From the NCBI RefSeq assembly GCF_003610735.1, contig NZ_RAQM01000011.1, positions 95,512 through 159,511 on the forward strand: 64,000 nt of DNA. The letters run 5' to 3'. The stretch's first letter is position 1, and each line of letters opens with the position of its first letter. A model generated the notes under the pieces. That model had not been told where the DNA came from and ran no database searches. It saw nothing but the letters and a program-made list of their open reading frames with translations. Source of the stretch: Tenacibaculum lutimaris (GTDB taxonomy: Bacteria; Bacteroidota; Bacteroidia; Flavobacteriales; Flavobacteriaceae). The translations under genes and the position numbers were made by a program. This document shows, piece by piece, positions 44,530 to 54,160 of the stretch.

Positions 44530-47058
44530 CTATTTCTTATAAGCCAAAAGCCTTAACGCATTAAAAACCACAAGTAATGTTGAGCCTTCGTGGATGACCA
44601 CTGCAATACCGATATTGGCCCAACCCATAATGGTCGATGGGATAAGCAATGCCACAATACCGAGGCTTACCCAAAGGTTTTGCTTGATAATTGCCTTTGC
44701 CTTCCTGCTCAAGCCTATGGCAAAGGGCAGGGTTTCCAATTTATCGGCCATTAGGGCAATGTCTGCAGTTTCCAAGGCCACATCACTGCCCGCTGCACCC
44801 ATTGCGATACCTACTGTGCTGTTTGCCATTGCAGGGGCATCGTTCACACCGTCGCCTACCATTGCGACTTTGGATTCCTGTTCTTTTAATTTTTTAATGG
44901 CATCTACCTTTTCCTCTGGCAACAGGCTTCCCCAGGCATCGGTCAACCCAATTTCTTTAGCAACGGCATCGGCAACCTTTTGATTATCCCCGGTTAGCAT
45001 TATCATCCGCTTGATACCGATTTCCTTTAATTTTTTCAGTGTTTCCTTGGCCGCTTCCCGTGGGGTGTCCATCAGGGCGATGATACCTATATATTCTTTG
45101 TTCCTTCTTATGAGCATCGTAGTATTTCCACCACCTTCAAGTTCTTTTACTTTATTCGATATATCTTCGGATGGTTTTGCTTCATCGAGGTCTTCGTACA
45201 AGTCAAGGTTTCCAATATAGATTTTATCCTTGCCCAAAGAAGCTTTGATACCTTTTCCGAGAACTGCTTCCAAATCTGACGCATCGATAATATCAGTACC
45301 TTTCAGACGCTCTTTCCCATCCCTTACGACGGCTTTGGCCAAAGGGTGGTCGCTCAAGTTTTCAACGGCAACGGCTATCTTTAACAGTTCATTTTCTTCA
45401 ATATCCCCCAATGGTACTACTTCGGTAAGTTTGGGCTTGCCTTCGGTAAGCGTGCCTGTTTTATCAAAAGCCAAAGCGGTTATGACCCCTAAATCCTCAA
45501 GTGGTCGCCCACCTTTGATGAGCACGCCGCCACGTGCTGCCCTTGCCACACCGCTCAATACGGCACTTGGTGTTGAAATGGCCAGTGCACAGGGACTTGC
45601 AGCTACCAATACCGCCATTGCACGATAAAAGCTGGCACTAAACGGTTCGTCAATGACCAGAAAGGCAAAGAGTAGGATACCAACCAGTATCAGTACGGAT
45701 GGCACAAAGTATTTTTCGAACTTATCGGTCAGCAGTTGCGTGGGGGACTTCTGGGTCTGTGCCTCGTTGACCAATTTGACCAGTCGTGACAGGGTAGAGT
45801 CTTTGGCTTCTTTGATTACCTTTATTTCCAGCGTGTTATTACCGTTGATAGTTCCGGCAAATACCCGATTTTCATCCTTAATATCATCGTCTACCGAATA
45901 GTCCCTGCCTGTATCTTCCACGGGAAGTTTATCCACGGGTACACTTTCCCCAGTAATAGGGGCCTGGTTTACACTGCTTTTTCCGTTGACCACGACGCCA
46001 TCTGCGGATATTTTACTATTGGGCTTGACCACTATAATATCGCCAATACTCAATTGCTCAATTCCAACTTCTTCGGTCTTGCCATCTTTTTTAAGCAATG
46101 CTGTTTTTGGTGCAAGGTCTGCAAGCGCAGCAATGCTTTTTCTTGCTTTGTTCATTGCGTAATGTTCCAAGGCGTGCCCAAGGCTAAATAAAAACAACAA
46201 CAGTGCACCTTCTGCCCATTCTCCCAGAATGGCGGCACCAATGGCAGCGACCAGCATTAAAAAATCAATTTCAAAACCACCCTTGGCCACAGTTTGAACC
46301 GCTTCCTTGGCCGTAAAGAAACCACCGAAAAAGTACGCGCCAATGTACAAAGTAAGACTGACCCAATCCGGGATGGATTCCACATAAGAAAGCCCGAAAC
46401 CTATCCCGAGAAGTGCCCCACAGATAATGGAAAAAATAAGCTCCGTATTTTTACCGAAAACCCCACCATGGGCGTGCTCTTCTCCTTCCTCGTGGGTCTC
46501 GCCCTCCTTGTGCTCGTGGCCCTCTGTGGAAGTTTGCTCTTTAGTATCTTCCTTCTTTGAACGTTCCTGTTTTTTTTTGGATGCTTCGGTGTAATTATTT
46601 TCGTTTGAAGAACTCCGCTGAACCTGAAGGTCTTCCTTTTCAATCTGTTTACTTATTTCATCAAAATTTGTTTGCTTTTTATCAAACTCAAGGCGCACCA
46701 TTCCAGAGGCCGAAACGGAAGCCTCCAAAACCCCATTGATTGCCAAAAGGCTTTTCTCTATGGAACGTGCCTGTCTTGTATGTCTGATTCCTTTAACCTC
46801 AATGAGCAAATGCCCGTATTTTTCGGTAATCTCGGCACCTGTCCGTTCTGCGAGAGATTGAATGCGGTCTATGGAAATAATATCGGGGTCATAATGAAAA
46901 CAGAGCTGTGGCGTGGCATCTTCTTTTGTATCGGCAACGTGCACTTTTTCAATACCCTCTTTAGCCTGTAGTTCTTGAATAAGCCTTTCAACACAATTAT
47001 CTTTTTCGTTTGGAACTTGCGGTAGGATAACCGGGATTTTTATTTGTAGTTTTTTCAT
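44530..47058 (-). CDS. P1B ATPase with SPC motif (Co/Zn-type, P1B-4-like)
   Basis: An 842-residue metal ATPase. Two degenerate N-terminal HMA-like domains lack the CxxC motif (NCVERLIQ; GIRHTRQARS). A Lys/Glu/His-rich linker (HEHKEGETHEEGEEHAHG) follows. The membrane site is AASPCALAIS, then FDKTGTLTEG, SDHPLAKAV, GDGVNDAPAM. The SPC motif and the final HEGSTLLVVFNALRLL match P1B-4 ATPases, reported to export Co2+, Zn2+ or Fe2+. The start overlaps the stop of the SpoIIAA-like gene (ATGA). It is markedly richer in G+C than the host genes. Confidence 0.88.
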   Translation of the reverse strand: MKKLQIKIPVILPQVPNEKDNCVERLIQELQAKEGIEKVHVADTKEDATPQLCFHYDPDIISIDRIQSLAERTGAEITEKYGHLLIEVKGIRHTRQARSIEKSLLAINGVLEASVSASGMVRLEFDKKQTNFDEISKQIEKEDLQVQRSSSNENNYTEASKKKQERSKKEDTKEQTSTEGHEHKEGETHEEGEEHAHGGVFGKNTELIFSIICGALLGIGFGLSYVESIPDWVSLTLYIGAYFFGGFFTAKEAVQTVAKGGFEIDFLMLVAAIGAAILGEWAEGALLLFLFSLGHALEHYAMNKARKSIAALADLAPKTALLKKDGKTEEVGIEQLSIGDIIVVKPNSKISADGVVVNGKSSVNQAPITGESVPVDKLPVEDTGRDYSVDDDIKDENRVFAGTINGNNTLEIKVIKEAKDSTLSRLVKLVNEAQTQKSPTQLLTDKFEKYFVPSVLILVGILLFAFLVIDEPFSASFYRAMAVLVAASPCALAISTPSAVLSGVARAARGGVLIKGGRPLEDLGVITALAFDKTGTLTEGKPKLTEVVPLGDIEENELLKIAVAVENLSDHPLAKAVVRDGKERLKGTDIIDASDLEAVLGKGIKASLGKDKIYIGNLDLYEDLDEAKPSEDISNKVKELEGGGNTTMLIRRNKEYIGIIALMDTPREAAKETLKKLKEIGIKRMIMLTGDNQKVADAVAKEIGLTDAWGSLLPEEKVDAIKKLKEQESKVAMVGDGVNDAPAMANSTVGIAMGAAGSDVALETADIALMADKLETLPFAIGLSRKAKAIIKQNLWVSLGIVALLIPSTIMGWANIGIAVVIHEGSTLLVVFNALRLLAYKK

Positions 47059-47417
47059 TTTTTACTATTTTTTTTAATCCATTCTTTGGCATCGTCTTTT
47101 TCTTCTGGCTTATAAAATTTTATATGTGCCTCTGAAAAAGGAAGCAATGCCTCGGTAAATTGCTCCTGCCATTTAACGCTACCCACTAAAGCAACACGCT
47201 TTAAATGTGTTTCATTCGGAAGATTTAATTCAATGCCCTTCCAATAGGCACTTACCGTCCAGCCTTCAAAATTTTGCATTTCAATGTACCAGGAAACTTC
47301 CTGATATGCAGTTATATGTTCTGTTAAGACCGGTATCAAGTTTTCATAATCCTTGGCATCCAGCTTATTCTCTGCCACCATATATACAGTAGCCTCTTTT
47401 TTATAGATTGTTATCAT
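47055..47417 (-). CDS. SpoIIAA-like (STAS-fold) protein
   Basis: A 120-residue SpoIIAA-like protein. VYMVAENKLDAKDYENLIPVLTEHI and VSWYIEMQNFEGWTVSAYWKGIEL match PF11964-type proteins, small STAS-like domains of unknown role, often near membrane transporters. The late segment VALVGSVKWQEQFTEALLPFSEAHIKFY is also standard. It overlaps the downstream P1B ATPase by 4 bp, so the two are translationally coupled. Confidence 0.8.
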   Translation of the reverse strand: MITIYKKEATVYMVAENKLDAKDYENLIPVLTEHITAYQEVSWYIEMQNFEGWTVSAYWKGIELNLPNETHLKRVALVGSVKWQEQFTEALLPFSEAHIKFYKPEEKDDAKEWIKKNSKK

Positions 47418-47461
47418 TGCTCACTATTTATAAATGATAATTGAATTTAAAAACCAAACGT

Positions 47462-47884
47462 TTAATCCAGATTGTCGCTGCATTTTTCACAAATGCCCTT
47501 TACCACCAAGTTGATATCCTCGGTAATGTAGCCATCAGGTAAGTTGATATGAGGGATTTTATGCTCTGTTAAACAGACAGTTTCATTACAATTGTTGCAA
47601 TGAAAGTGTATATGAAGGTCGTTGCCAACCTCGCACTCACAATTTTCTTCGCAAAGGGCGTATTTTATAACACCTGTCCCATCCTCAATTTGATGTACAA
47701 TACCTTTTTCCTCAAACGCTTTCATAGTCCTAAATAGGGTGCTTCTTTCACTGACCTTAAAATCCTTTTCCAAATCGCCAAGACTGATGGCCACCTCTAA
47801 TTCTGCTAAACGCTTATAAGTCATAAGGCGCATAGCCGTAGGTCGTATCCCTTTGCTTTCAAGTAGTTGGACTATTTTTTCCAT
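47462..47884 (-). CDS. Fur/Zur family metalloregulator (second copy)
   Basis: A 140-residue Fur-type regulator with SKGIRPTAMRLMTYKRLAEL, RSTLFRTMKAFEEKGIV, HIHFHCNNCNETVCL and GICEKCSDNLD; it also has an extra CxC pair (EENCECE) not present in the paralogue at 44039. It precedes the SpoIIAA-like/P1B ATPase pair and follows the PII-like gene, so it likely controls this half of the cluster in response to zinc or a similar ion. Confidence 0.88.
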   Translation of the reverse strand: MEKIVQLLESKGIRPTAMRLMTYKRLAELEVAISLGDLEKDFKVSERSTLFRTMKAFEEKGIVHQIEDGTGVIKYALCEENCECEVGNDLHIHFHCNNCNETVCLTEHKIPHINLPDGYITEDINLVVKGICEKCSDNLD

Positions 47885-47899
47885 TTGTGATAAAGTGTT

Positions 47900-48238
47900 T
47901 TATAGGTCGTACCGTTTTAAGGAATCTCCAGTTTTAATCTGAAAGGCATCTTCAATATTTGCTATATATATAATACCATCTCCAGGCCCGTCGGTTTTGG
48001 CGTTGGCTATAATTGTTTCAATGGCCGCTTGGGCTTCCTCATTTTGGCAGACCAGTTCCAGCTTAACCACTGGACTGTCTGTAACGTGAAAATCCAGCGA
48101 CGGTCTTGCACCTTTTGATTTGAATGCACCAGTGCCTTCAGCTTGTGAAAGGGTCATACTTTTGAACCCATTATCAGATAGTGCTTCAATGACTCTTTGG
48201 ATTCGGTTCGGTTTTATAAATGCTTTTATTTCCTTCAT
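47900..48238 (-). CDS. PII-like signalling protein associated with heavy-metal efflux
   Basis: A 112-residue PII/GlnB-fold trimer protein: MKEIKAFIKPNRIQRVIEAL at the start and GPGDGIIYIANIEDAFQIKTG at the nucleotide site. The T-loop lacks the GlnB uridylylation tyrosine and reads EGTGAFKSKGARPSLDFH. Similar PII-like proteins sit beside CusA/CzcA-type pumps and are thought to sense nucleotide or metal state rather than nitrogen. It lies directly between the RND adaptor gene and a Fur-type regulator. Confidence 0.82.
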   Translation of the reverse strand: MKEIKAFIKPNRIQRVIEALSDNGFKSMTLSQAEGTGAFKSKGARPSLDFHVTDSPVVKLELVCQNEEAQAAIETIIANAKTDGPGDGIIYIANIEDAFQIKTGDSLKRYDL

Positions 48239-48353
48239 ATTATGAATTTTTTAAATTTTTAATCGATTTTGAACCGAGCCTGTTTTCTAATTTTTAACAA
48301 ACTAATTAAGACGATAAACAAACTCGGAATCAAAACCTTTGGTTTTTCTTGAA

Positions 48354-49610
48354 TTAATGGTCGTGTTCCAGTTCGCCTTTAACCATTTCAGAAGACAGGT
48401 TATAAGCTCCTTTGATGACCACTTTGGCATCCGTTGAAACTTCGGCAGGAAGATTGACTTCAACAAAGCCCAAATCAGTTAGTCCAACCGTTACGGGTAC
48501 CATTTTAAATTTCATTTTGTTCGCTTCCATTGCTTCATCTTCATCCAAAATAAAAATAAAGGATTGCTCGCCTTCTTTTATAATGGCAGCTTCCGGTACG
48601 GCAAAACCCTTTTTCTCGCCTTGCACTATTCGCCCTTCCACATACATACCCGGCAATAGGTTTTTATCCTTGTTTTCAATATCTGCCAGAACTTCCAAAG
48701 CTTTTGGGTCTGTATTGAAGGTTTTACCAACAGACCGAACGGTTGCTTTAAGCAGTTCATCTGGACGAGAGGCCGTGGAAAAATATATCTGTTGCCCTTG
48801 CTTGATTTGCTTTATGTCCTTCTCATATACTTTGAAGTTGACATAAATCTTTGAATTATCGCTTATTGAGAACATTTTGGATTGTTGTGCCACGTAATCG
48901 CCAAGGCTAATCATTACTTCATCCACATACCCACTTATAGGCGAGGTAATGGGAACAGCGGAATATATCTGTCCTTCCGCCACTTTGTCCGGGTTAATGC
49001 TCAACAGTCTCAATTGGGACCGCAAACCATTGACGCTGGATGTTGTAGAACGAAATTTTGACTGTGCCATTTGAAATTCCTTGCCAGAAGAAACACCTTT
49101 ATCATAAAGAGTCTGCTTGCGCTCAAAATCCTGTTTCAAAAAGACCAATTCATCATTTTTTTCCTGATAATCTTGTTGCATTGCAATGATATCAGGGTGT
49201 TCTATATATGCCAACACCTGTCCTTTGCTTACGTTATCTCCGGGTATTACTTTTATGGAACTCACATTTCCACCAACAAAAGGACTTATGTTCGCCTTGT
49301 CCTGTGGGAAAAGTTCCAGCGTTCCTGTTACCTTAATGTTGTTCCCTAAATTGCGTTCCTCCAAAAGTTTCATTTCCAAACCTATGGTTTCGGCCTGTTG
49401 CTTTGTGAGTTCCACAACGCCTTCTTCCTCGCTGTGACCTTCTTCTTCTCCTTCACTGTGGCCTTCCTCGCCGTGTGCATCTTCTCCAGCTTCATTGGTT
49501 TTTGATACGCCTTCAGCTTCGTTATGCCCAAGTTCAGATTTTTGGCCATCGTTACAACTCATAAACATAAGCGTAAATAATACGGTACTTACTAATAGTA
49601 TATTCTTCAT
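48354..49610 (-). CDS. RND efflux periplasmic adaptor (CzcB/CusB type), lipoprotein
   Basis: A 418-residue membrane-fusion protein. A lipoprotein signal (LFTLMFMSCNDG) is followed by a His/Glu-rich linker (HGEEGHSEGEEEGHSEEE) that may bind metal. Then come the barrel-sandwich halves (NISPFVGGNVSSIKVIPGDNV and ITSPISGYVDEVMISLGDYV), an alpha-hairpin (~165-200) and the beta-barrel domain. It bridges the inner-membrane RND pump and the outer-membrane channel encoded by the next gene. The spacing of 17 bp indicates one operon. Confidence 0.9.
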   Translation of the reverse strand: MKNILLVSTVLFTLMFMSCNDGQKSELGHNEAEGVSKTNEAGEDAHGEEGHSEGEEEGHSEEEGVVELTKQQAETIGLEMKLLEERNLGNNIKVTGTLELFPQDKANISPFVGGNVSSIKVIPGDNVSKGQVLAYIEHPDIIAMQQDYQEKNDELVFLKQDFERKQTLYDKGVSSGKEFQMAQSKFRSTTSSVNGLRSQLRLLSINPDKVAEGQIYSAVPITSPISGYVDEVMISLGDYVAQQSKMFSISDNSKIYVNFKVYEKDIKQIKQGQQIYFSTASRPDELLKATVRSVGKTFNTDPKALEVLADIENKDKNLLPGMYVEGRIVQGEKKGFAVPEAAIIKEGEQSFIFILDEDEAMEANKMKFKMVPVTVGLTDLGFVEVNLPAEVSTDAKVVIKGAYNLSSEMVKGELEHDH

Positions 49611-49627
49611 TTTTCTTCTTTATTATA

Positions 49628-52600
49628 TTATAGATTACCCAACTGATATTGTACCTCAATAGATTGTTGGTTGTATTGATTGATGTATTCCAAATGTGTT
49701 TGCTTTATCCTGATGGCACTGTTAAGGATGGTTATATAGTTGACATAATCTATTTCGCCTTCCTTGGATGCCAATTCTGCGGTGGTTATTTGTTCTTCCG
49801 CCAAAAGCAATGCGCCTTCTTCATAATACTGCAATATTTTCCGCGTTTTTTCAAGGGATTTGAACAATTGCGACACCCTACTTTCGGTGGTTGCCTTTTG
49901 CTCCAAATATTGATTTTCTGCGACCATTGCATCTGCCTTGGCTGCCTTTATCCTCGATTTCTGCGGAAAAAACCATAACGGAATACTAATACCTGCCTGA
50001 TAGGTATTGAATCCAGAAACATCATCCACTACTTGCCTTCCAAACGATAAACTGAATTTCGGTAGGAGTTGCGATTTTTCAACACCCACATTTGCTTTAC
50101 TTACTTCGGCGTTCTGCAACGCATATTGCAATATTGGGTTGTTTGCTACCGAGGTAGAATCCAAATTTGCCATAAAATCCAATGGCTCGTAAAAATCGTT
50201 CACCGTTTCAATGCTTTCATCCGTTCCCAAATACTGTTTTAAAGCACGTTTGGCAATTTCAATATCATCATAGGCTTGTTGTTTTAATACTTGTATTTGC
50301 TGATATTCCGAAGATGCTGAAATAAATTCCAATTTGCCTGTTTCTCCCGTATCATACCGAAGTTGGGCAGCGGTCTTAAAATTGGCATAAATACTGTCCA
50401 GTTGGTCTGCAAAGCGCAACTGCGCCTTATAATAATTTATTTGGTCATACGCTTGCATCACATTACGCACCAATTGTTGTTCACTGGCCACATAAAACTT
50501 TTCTCCCAAGGCAATACGCTCTTTGTAAAACTTCGATTTTGAAAAACCGGAAAGCAAATCAATGTTGCCCTGTTGCACACCAACGGTTGTCTGCACTCCA
50601 GGAAGATTATTTCCATATTCTTCTTTGCCCGTGAAAACTTGAGTGCTACCAAGGTCAAAACTCGTTCCCTTTAGTGCCTTTTCCCGTTCAATAAATGCTT
50701 GGCTCTCTTTAAGTGATGGATAATTCTGTTTAGCCATAGCAATAGCCTCATCAATGGTCAAGGTCTTTGGGATTGTACCATCTTGATTGGTGTCTTGGGC
50801 AAATGAAGTACCAGAAGCCATCAAACCTCCAACCATCAATAATACGGTTACAATATTGGTTGATTTTTTAATATAACTTACATCTCCACCATTGTCCTTC
50901 TTTTCTTTTCGGGATTCCAGCCAATAATAAAGAATAGGAATAACCACCAAGGTCAGAAATGTTGCCGTAAGCATTCCTCCAATGACTACTGTCGCCAAAG
51001 GTCGCTGTACTTCTGCACCACCAGAGGTAGAAATCGCCATTGGGATAAAACCCATAATTGTTGTAATGGCTGTTAATAAAATTGGACGTAAACGTTCGTG
51101 CGTTGCTTCGTATATACGTTTTTTTAAATCTGTCATTCCACTGTCTTTTAATTCATTGAATTTGTTTATGAGTATGAGTCCGTTTAATACGGCAACTCCG
51201 AAGAGCACGATAAACCCGACTCCGGCAGAAATACTGAAAGGCATTCCACGAATCAACAAAACGAAAACACCACCAATGGTCGCCAAAGGCACTGCCATAT
51301 AGATCATCAAGGCCTGTGTAACTGAATTTAAAGCAAAGTAAAGCAGAACAAATATTGTTAATAGAACGATTGGAACTACAATCATCAATCGGTCTGAAGC
51401 ACGTTGAAGGTTTTCGAAAGAACCTCCGTAGGTTACAAAATAACCTGGTGGCAGTTTCACGTCCGTTTCCAATTTTTGTTGAATTTCCTCGACCATCGAT
51501 TTTACATCGCGCCCACGAACATTGACCCCTACCGAAATACGACGGGAGGTATTGTCCCTTGAAATCTGCATCGGACCTGGCTTATAGCTGATATCTGCAA
51601 CCTCCTTTAATGGTACTTGTGCACCGTTTGGCAAATCGATATAAAGATCTTTTAAGCTGTTGATATCTTGTCGATATTCCTCTGCCAAACGAATGACCAC
51701 ATCGAATCGTTTTTCCCCTTCAAAAATGACTCCTGCCTGTTCTCCAGAAAATGAAGCACTTACATAATCATTCAGCTTGTCAACGGTTACTCCGTATTGA
51801 GCCATTTTTGCGCGGTTATACACCACGGTCATTTGGGGCAAACCACTTGTAGCCTCTACGTTAAGGTCTGCAGCACCCGGAACTTTCCGTATGACCGCAG
51901 CAATTTCCTGAACCTTATCTGCCAACACGTTTAAATCTTCTCCATATAATTTGATGGCTACGTCCTCACGAACGCCAGTCAGCAATTCATTAAATCGAAG
52001 TTCAACAGGTTGTGTAAACACAAAATTTACGCCGGGAACTACTGAAATTTTTTCTTGAATCTTTTCTATGAGTTCTTCTTTACTATCTGCGGATGTCCAT
52101 TTACTCTTGTCCTTTTCAAGAATAATATAACTATCCGCAATATCCATAGGCATTGGGTCTGTTGGTATTTCGGCCACACCAATCCTTGAAACTACCGTTT
52201 TTACTTCTGGAAATTCATTGATTAAATTCTGAAGTTTTTTTGAAGCCTCAATAGATTCTGTAAGACTGCTCCCTGGTTTTATCAAGGCTTGAAAGGCAAT
52301 ATCGCCTTCATCAAATTTCGGGACAAATTCTGCTCCCATATTGCTAAATACAAATCCTGCAATTAATAGCAATGAAACCGCTCCTATAACCACACCAGCC
52401 CTAAAGCGAAGTGCAAAATTTAATATAGGCAGATAGATACGATTCAGAACCCCCATAATTTTATCACTGAACCTATCAATCTTGTTTTCAAATTTGGCAA
52501 ACCAACTATTTTGATTTTTAGCAGGTTTTAAAAATAATGATGACATCATTGGTACGTAGGTAAGGCAAAGAATAATTGCCCCTAAAACGGCAAAACCAAA

Positions 52601-54043
52601 TGTAAATGCCATTGGTCGAAACATTTTCCCTTCCACACCGGTCAAAAACAGAATAGGTGTAAAAACTATAAGAACAATTAGTTGACCGAAGAAGGCAGAA
52701 TTCATCATTTTACTTGAAGAGTCATAGGCGATTTCATCCATTTCAGCTTGGTTAATGGCGGTTGTGGATTTTTTCATCCGTTGATGAATGTGGAAAACCG
52801 CTCCTTCCACGATAATCACCGCACCATCTACAATAATCCCAAAATCGATCGCACCCAAGGACATTAAATTTGCCCAAATGCCAAATTGTTTCATCAAAAT
52901 AAATGCAAATAATAGGCATAAAGGGATTACCGACGCTGCTATCAAGCCACCACGGAAGCTTCCTAAAAGCAAGACCAAAACAAATATGACAATAAGGGCA
53001 CCTTCTATTAGATTTGTTTTAACGGTACTTGTGGTTGCCTCAATAAGTTCACTTCGACTTAAAAAAGCATCAATATAAACGCCTTCCGGTAAGGATTTTT
53101 GGATTTCTACAATGCGCTTTTCAACATTTTCTATAACGTTACTTGGACTTTCGCCTTTCAGCATCAGTATTTGTCCACCAACAGATTCGTGGCCATCTTG
53201 GGTAAACGCACCATATCGCACCTGATTCCCATAGCCCACTTTTTCAGCGACATCCCGCACTAAAACAGGGCTTCCGTTTTGTGTGGTTACAACGGTGTTT
53301 TCCAAATCTTCAATGCTACGCGCCAAACCTTCTCCGCGAATGAAATTTGCTTGGTGGTTTTTCTCGATATAAGCACCACCTGTATTGGCATTGTTCACTT
53401 TCAGGGCTTCAAAAACCTGATTCATTGTAATGCCAAAACTTTTTAATTTATCAGGATTTATGGCCACTTCATATTGTTTCACATACCCTCCAAAAGCATT
53501 GACCTCGACCACTCCTGGAACTAATGCCATTTGGCGTTTTACAATCCAATCTTGAATAGTACGAAGCTCCATTGCATCGTATTTATCTTCGTAGCCCTCT
53601 TTTAGTTTTAGGGTGTATTGGTAAATTTCGCCCAGACCTGTAGTTATTGGTGCCATAAATGGCGTACCAAAGCCTTCAGGAATTTCTCCAGCAACTTCGG
53701 TTAATTTCTCTTGCACCAATTGCCGGGGAAGATAAGTGCCTGCCTCGTCCTTAAAAACAATGGTAACTACAGACAACCCAAAACGAGACACCGAACGCAG
53801 TTCGATAACATCAGGAAGATTTGCCATTGCCAATTCTACCGGATAGGTTACAAACTGCTCAATATCTTCAGTACCTAAATTTGGGGCAACTGTAATAACC
53901 TGTACTTGGTTGTTGGTAATATCGGGTACAGAACCCAGATTTATAGTGGCCATAGACCAAATGCCCGTACCTACAAGTGCCACTATAAAGAGCCCAATAA
54001 TAAACTTGTTATTAATGGAAAATGAAATGATTTTGTTAATCAT
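49628..54043 (-). CDS. Heavy-metal RND pump fused to an outer-membrane TolC-like channel (CzcA-CzcC)
   Basis: A 1471-residue fusion. Residues 1 to ~1050 are a CzcA/CusA pump: MINKIISFSINNKFIIG at the start, twelve transmembrane helices, and the helix 4 motif SLGAIDFGIIVDGAVIIVE, the Asp/Glu pattern of the Zn/Co/Cd class rather than the Cu/Ag class. Residues ~1059-1079 look like an internal signal peptide (IVTVLLMVGGLMASGTSFAQ). Residues ~1080-1471 are an outer-membrane efflux (TolC-type) protein with two coiled-coil repeats. Such fusions are known in Bacteroidota. Cleavage after SFAQ would free the channel. Confidence 0.92.
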   Translation of the reverse strand: MINKIISFSINNKFIIGLFIVALVGTGIWSMATINLGSVPDITNNQVQVITVAPNLGTEDIEQFVTYPVELAMANLPDVIELRSVSRFGLSVVTIVFKDEAGTYLPRQLVQEKLTEVAGEIPEGFGTPFMAPITTGLGEIYQYTLKLKEGYEDKYDAMELRTIQDWIVKRQMALVPGVVEVNAFGGYVKQYEVAINPDKLKSFGITMNQVFEALKVNNANTGGAYIEKNHQANFIRGEGLARSIEDLENTVVTTQNGSPVLVRDVAEKVGYGNQVRYGAFTQDGHESVGGQILMLKGESPSNVIENVEKRIVEIQKSLPEGVYIDAFLSRSELIEATTSTVKTNLIEGALIVIFVLVLLLGSFRGGLIAASVIPLCLLFAFILMKQFGIWANLMSLGAIDFGIIVDGAVIIVEGAVFHIHQRMKKSTTAINQAEMDEIAYDSSSKMMNSAFFGQLIVLIVFTPILFLTGVEGKMFRPMAFTFGFAVLGAIILCLTYVPMMSSLFLKPAKNQNSWFAKFENKIDRFSDKIMGVLNRIYLPILNFALRFRAGVVIGAVSLLLIAGFVFSNMGAEFVPKFDEGDIAFQALIKPGSSLTESIEASKKLQNLINEFPEVKTVVSRIGVAEIPTDPMPMDIADSYIILEKDKSKWTSADSKEELIEKIQEKISVVPGVNFVFTQPVELRFNELLTGVREDVAIKLYGEDLNVLADKVQEIAAVIRKVPGAADLNVEATSGLPQMTVVYNRAKMAQYGVTVDKLNDYVSASFSGEQAGVIFEGEKRFDVVIRLAEEYRQDINSLKDLYIDLPNGAQVPLKEVADISYKPGPMQISRDNTSRRISVGVNVRGRDVKSMVEEIQQKLETDVKLPPGYFVTYGGSFENLQRASDRLMIVVPIVLLTIFVLLYFALNSVTQALMIYMAVPLATIGGVFVLLIRGMPFSISAGVGFIVLFGVAVLNGLILINKFNELKDSGMTDLKKRIYEATHERLRPILLTAITTIMGFIPMAISTSGGAEVQRPLATVVIGGMLTATFLTLVVIPILYYWLESRKEKKDNGGDVSYIKKSTNIVTVLLMVGGLMASGTSFAQDTNQDGTIPKTLTIDEAIAMAKQNYPSLKESQAFIEREKALKGTSFDLGSTQVFTGKEEYGNNLPGVQTTVGVQQGNIDLLSGFSKSKFYKERIALGEKFYVASEQQLVRNVMQAYDQINYYKAQLRFADQLDSIYANFKTAAQLRYDTGETGKLEFISASSEYQQIQVLKQQAYDDIEIAKRALKQYLGTDESIETVNDFYEPLDFMANLDSTSVANNPILQYALQNAEVSKANVGVEKSQLLPKFSLSFGRQVVDDVSGFNTYQAGISIPLWFFPQKSRIKAAKADAMVAENQYLEQKATTESRVSQLFKSLEKTRKILQYYEEGALLLAEEQITTAELASKEGEIDYVNYITILNSAIRIKQTHLEYINQYNQQSIEVQYQLGNL

Positions 54044-54072
54044 AGAAAAATTTTAATTCAGTTAAACATATC

Positions 54073-54148
54073 ATTTTGCGCTTCGCGCAAAATAAAAGCG
54101 AAGCAATGCTTTTGTTAAAAAGCATTGCGTAAGGATATAGCTATCCTT
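54073..54148. repeat. Three consecutive perfect hairpins
   Basis: ATTTTGCGC-TTC-GCGCAAAAT (54073-54093), GCAATGCTTTT-GTTA-AAAAGCATTGC (54103-54128) and AAGGATA-TAGC-TATCCTT (54131-54148) lie in the 117 bp between the RND gene and the DUF6660 gene. They could be a transcription attenuator or stability element in the leader of the RND gene. None has the T run of a simple terminator for the leftward transcript. Confidence 0.75.
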
Positions 54149-54160
54149 TAAAAAACTGAA

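Noticed and set aside
46294..46971. Several overlapping plus-strand frames within the SPC ATPase gene
   Set aside because: They are antisense shadows of a well-supported P1B ATPase and carry no family motifs.
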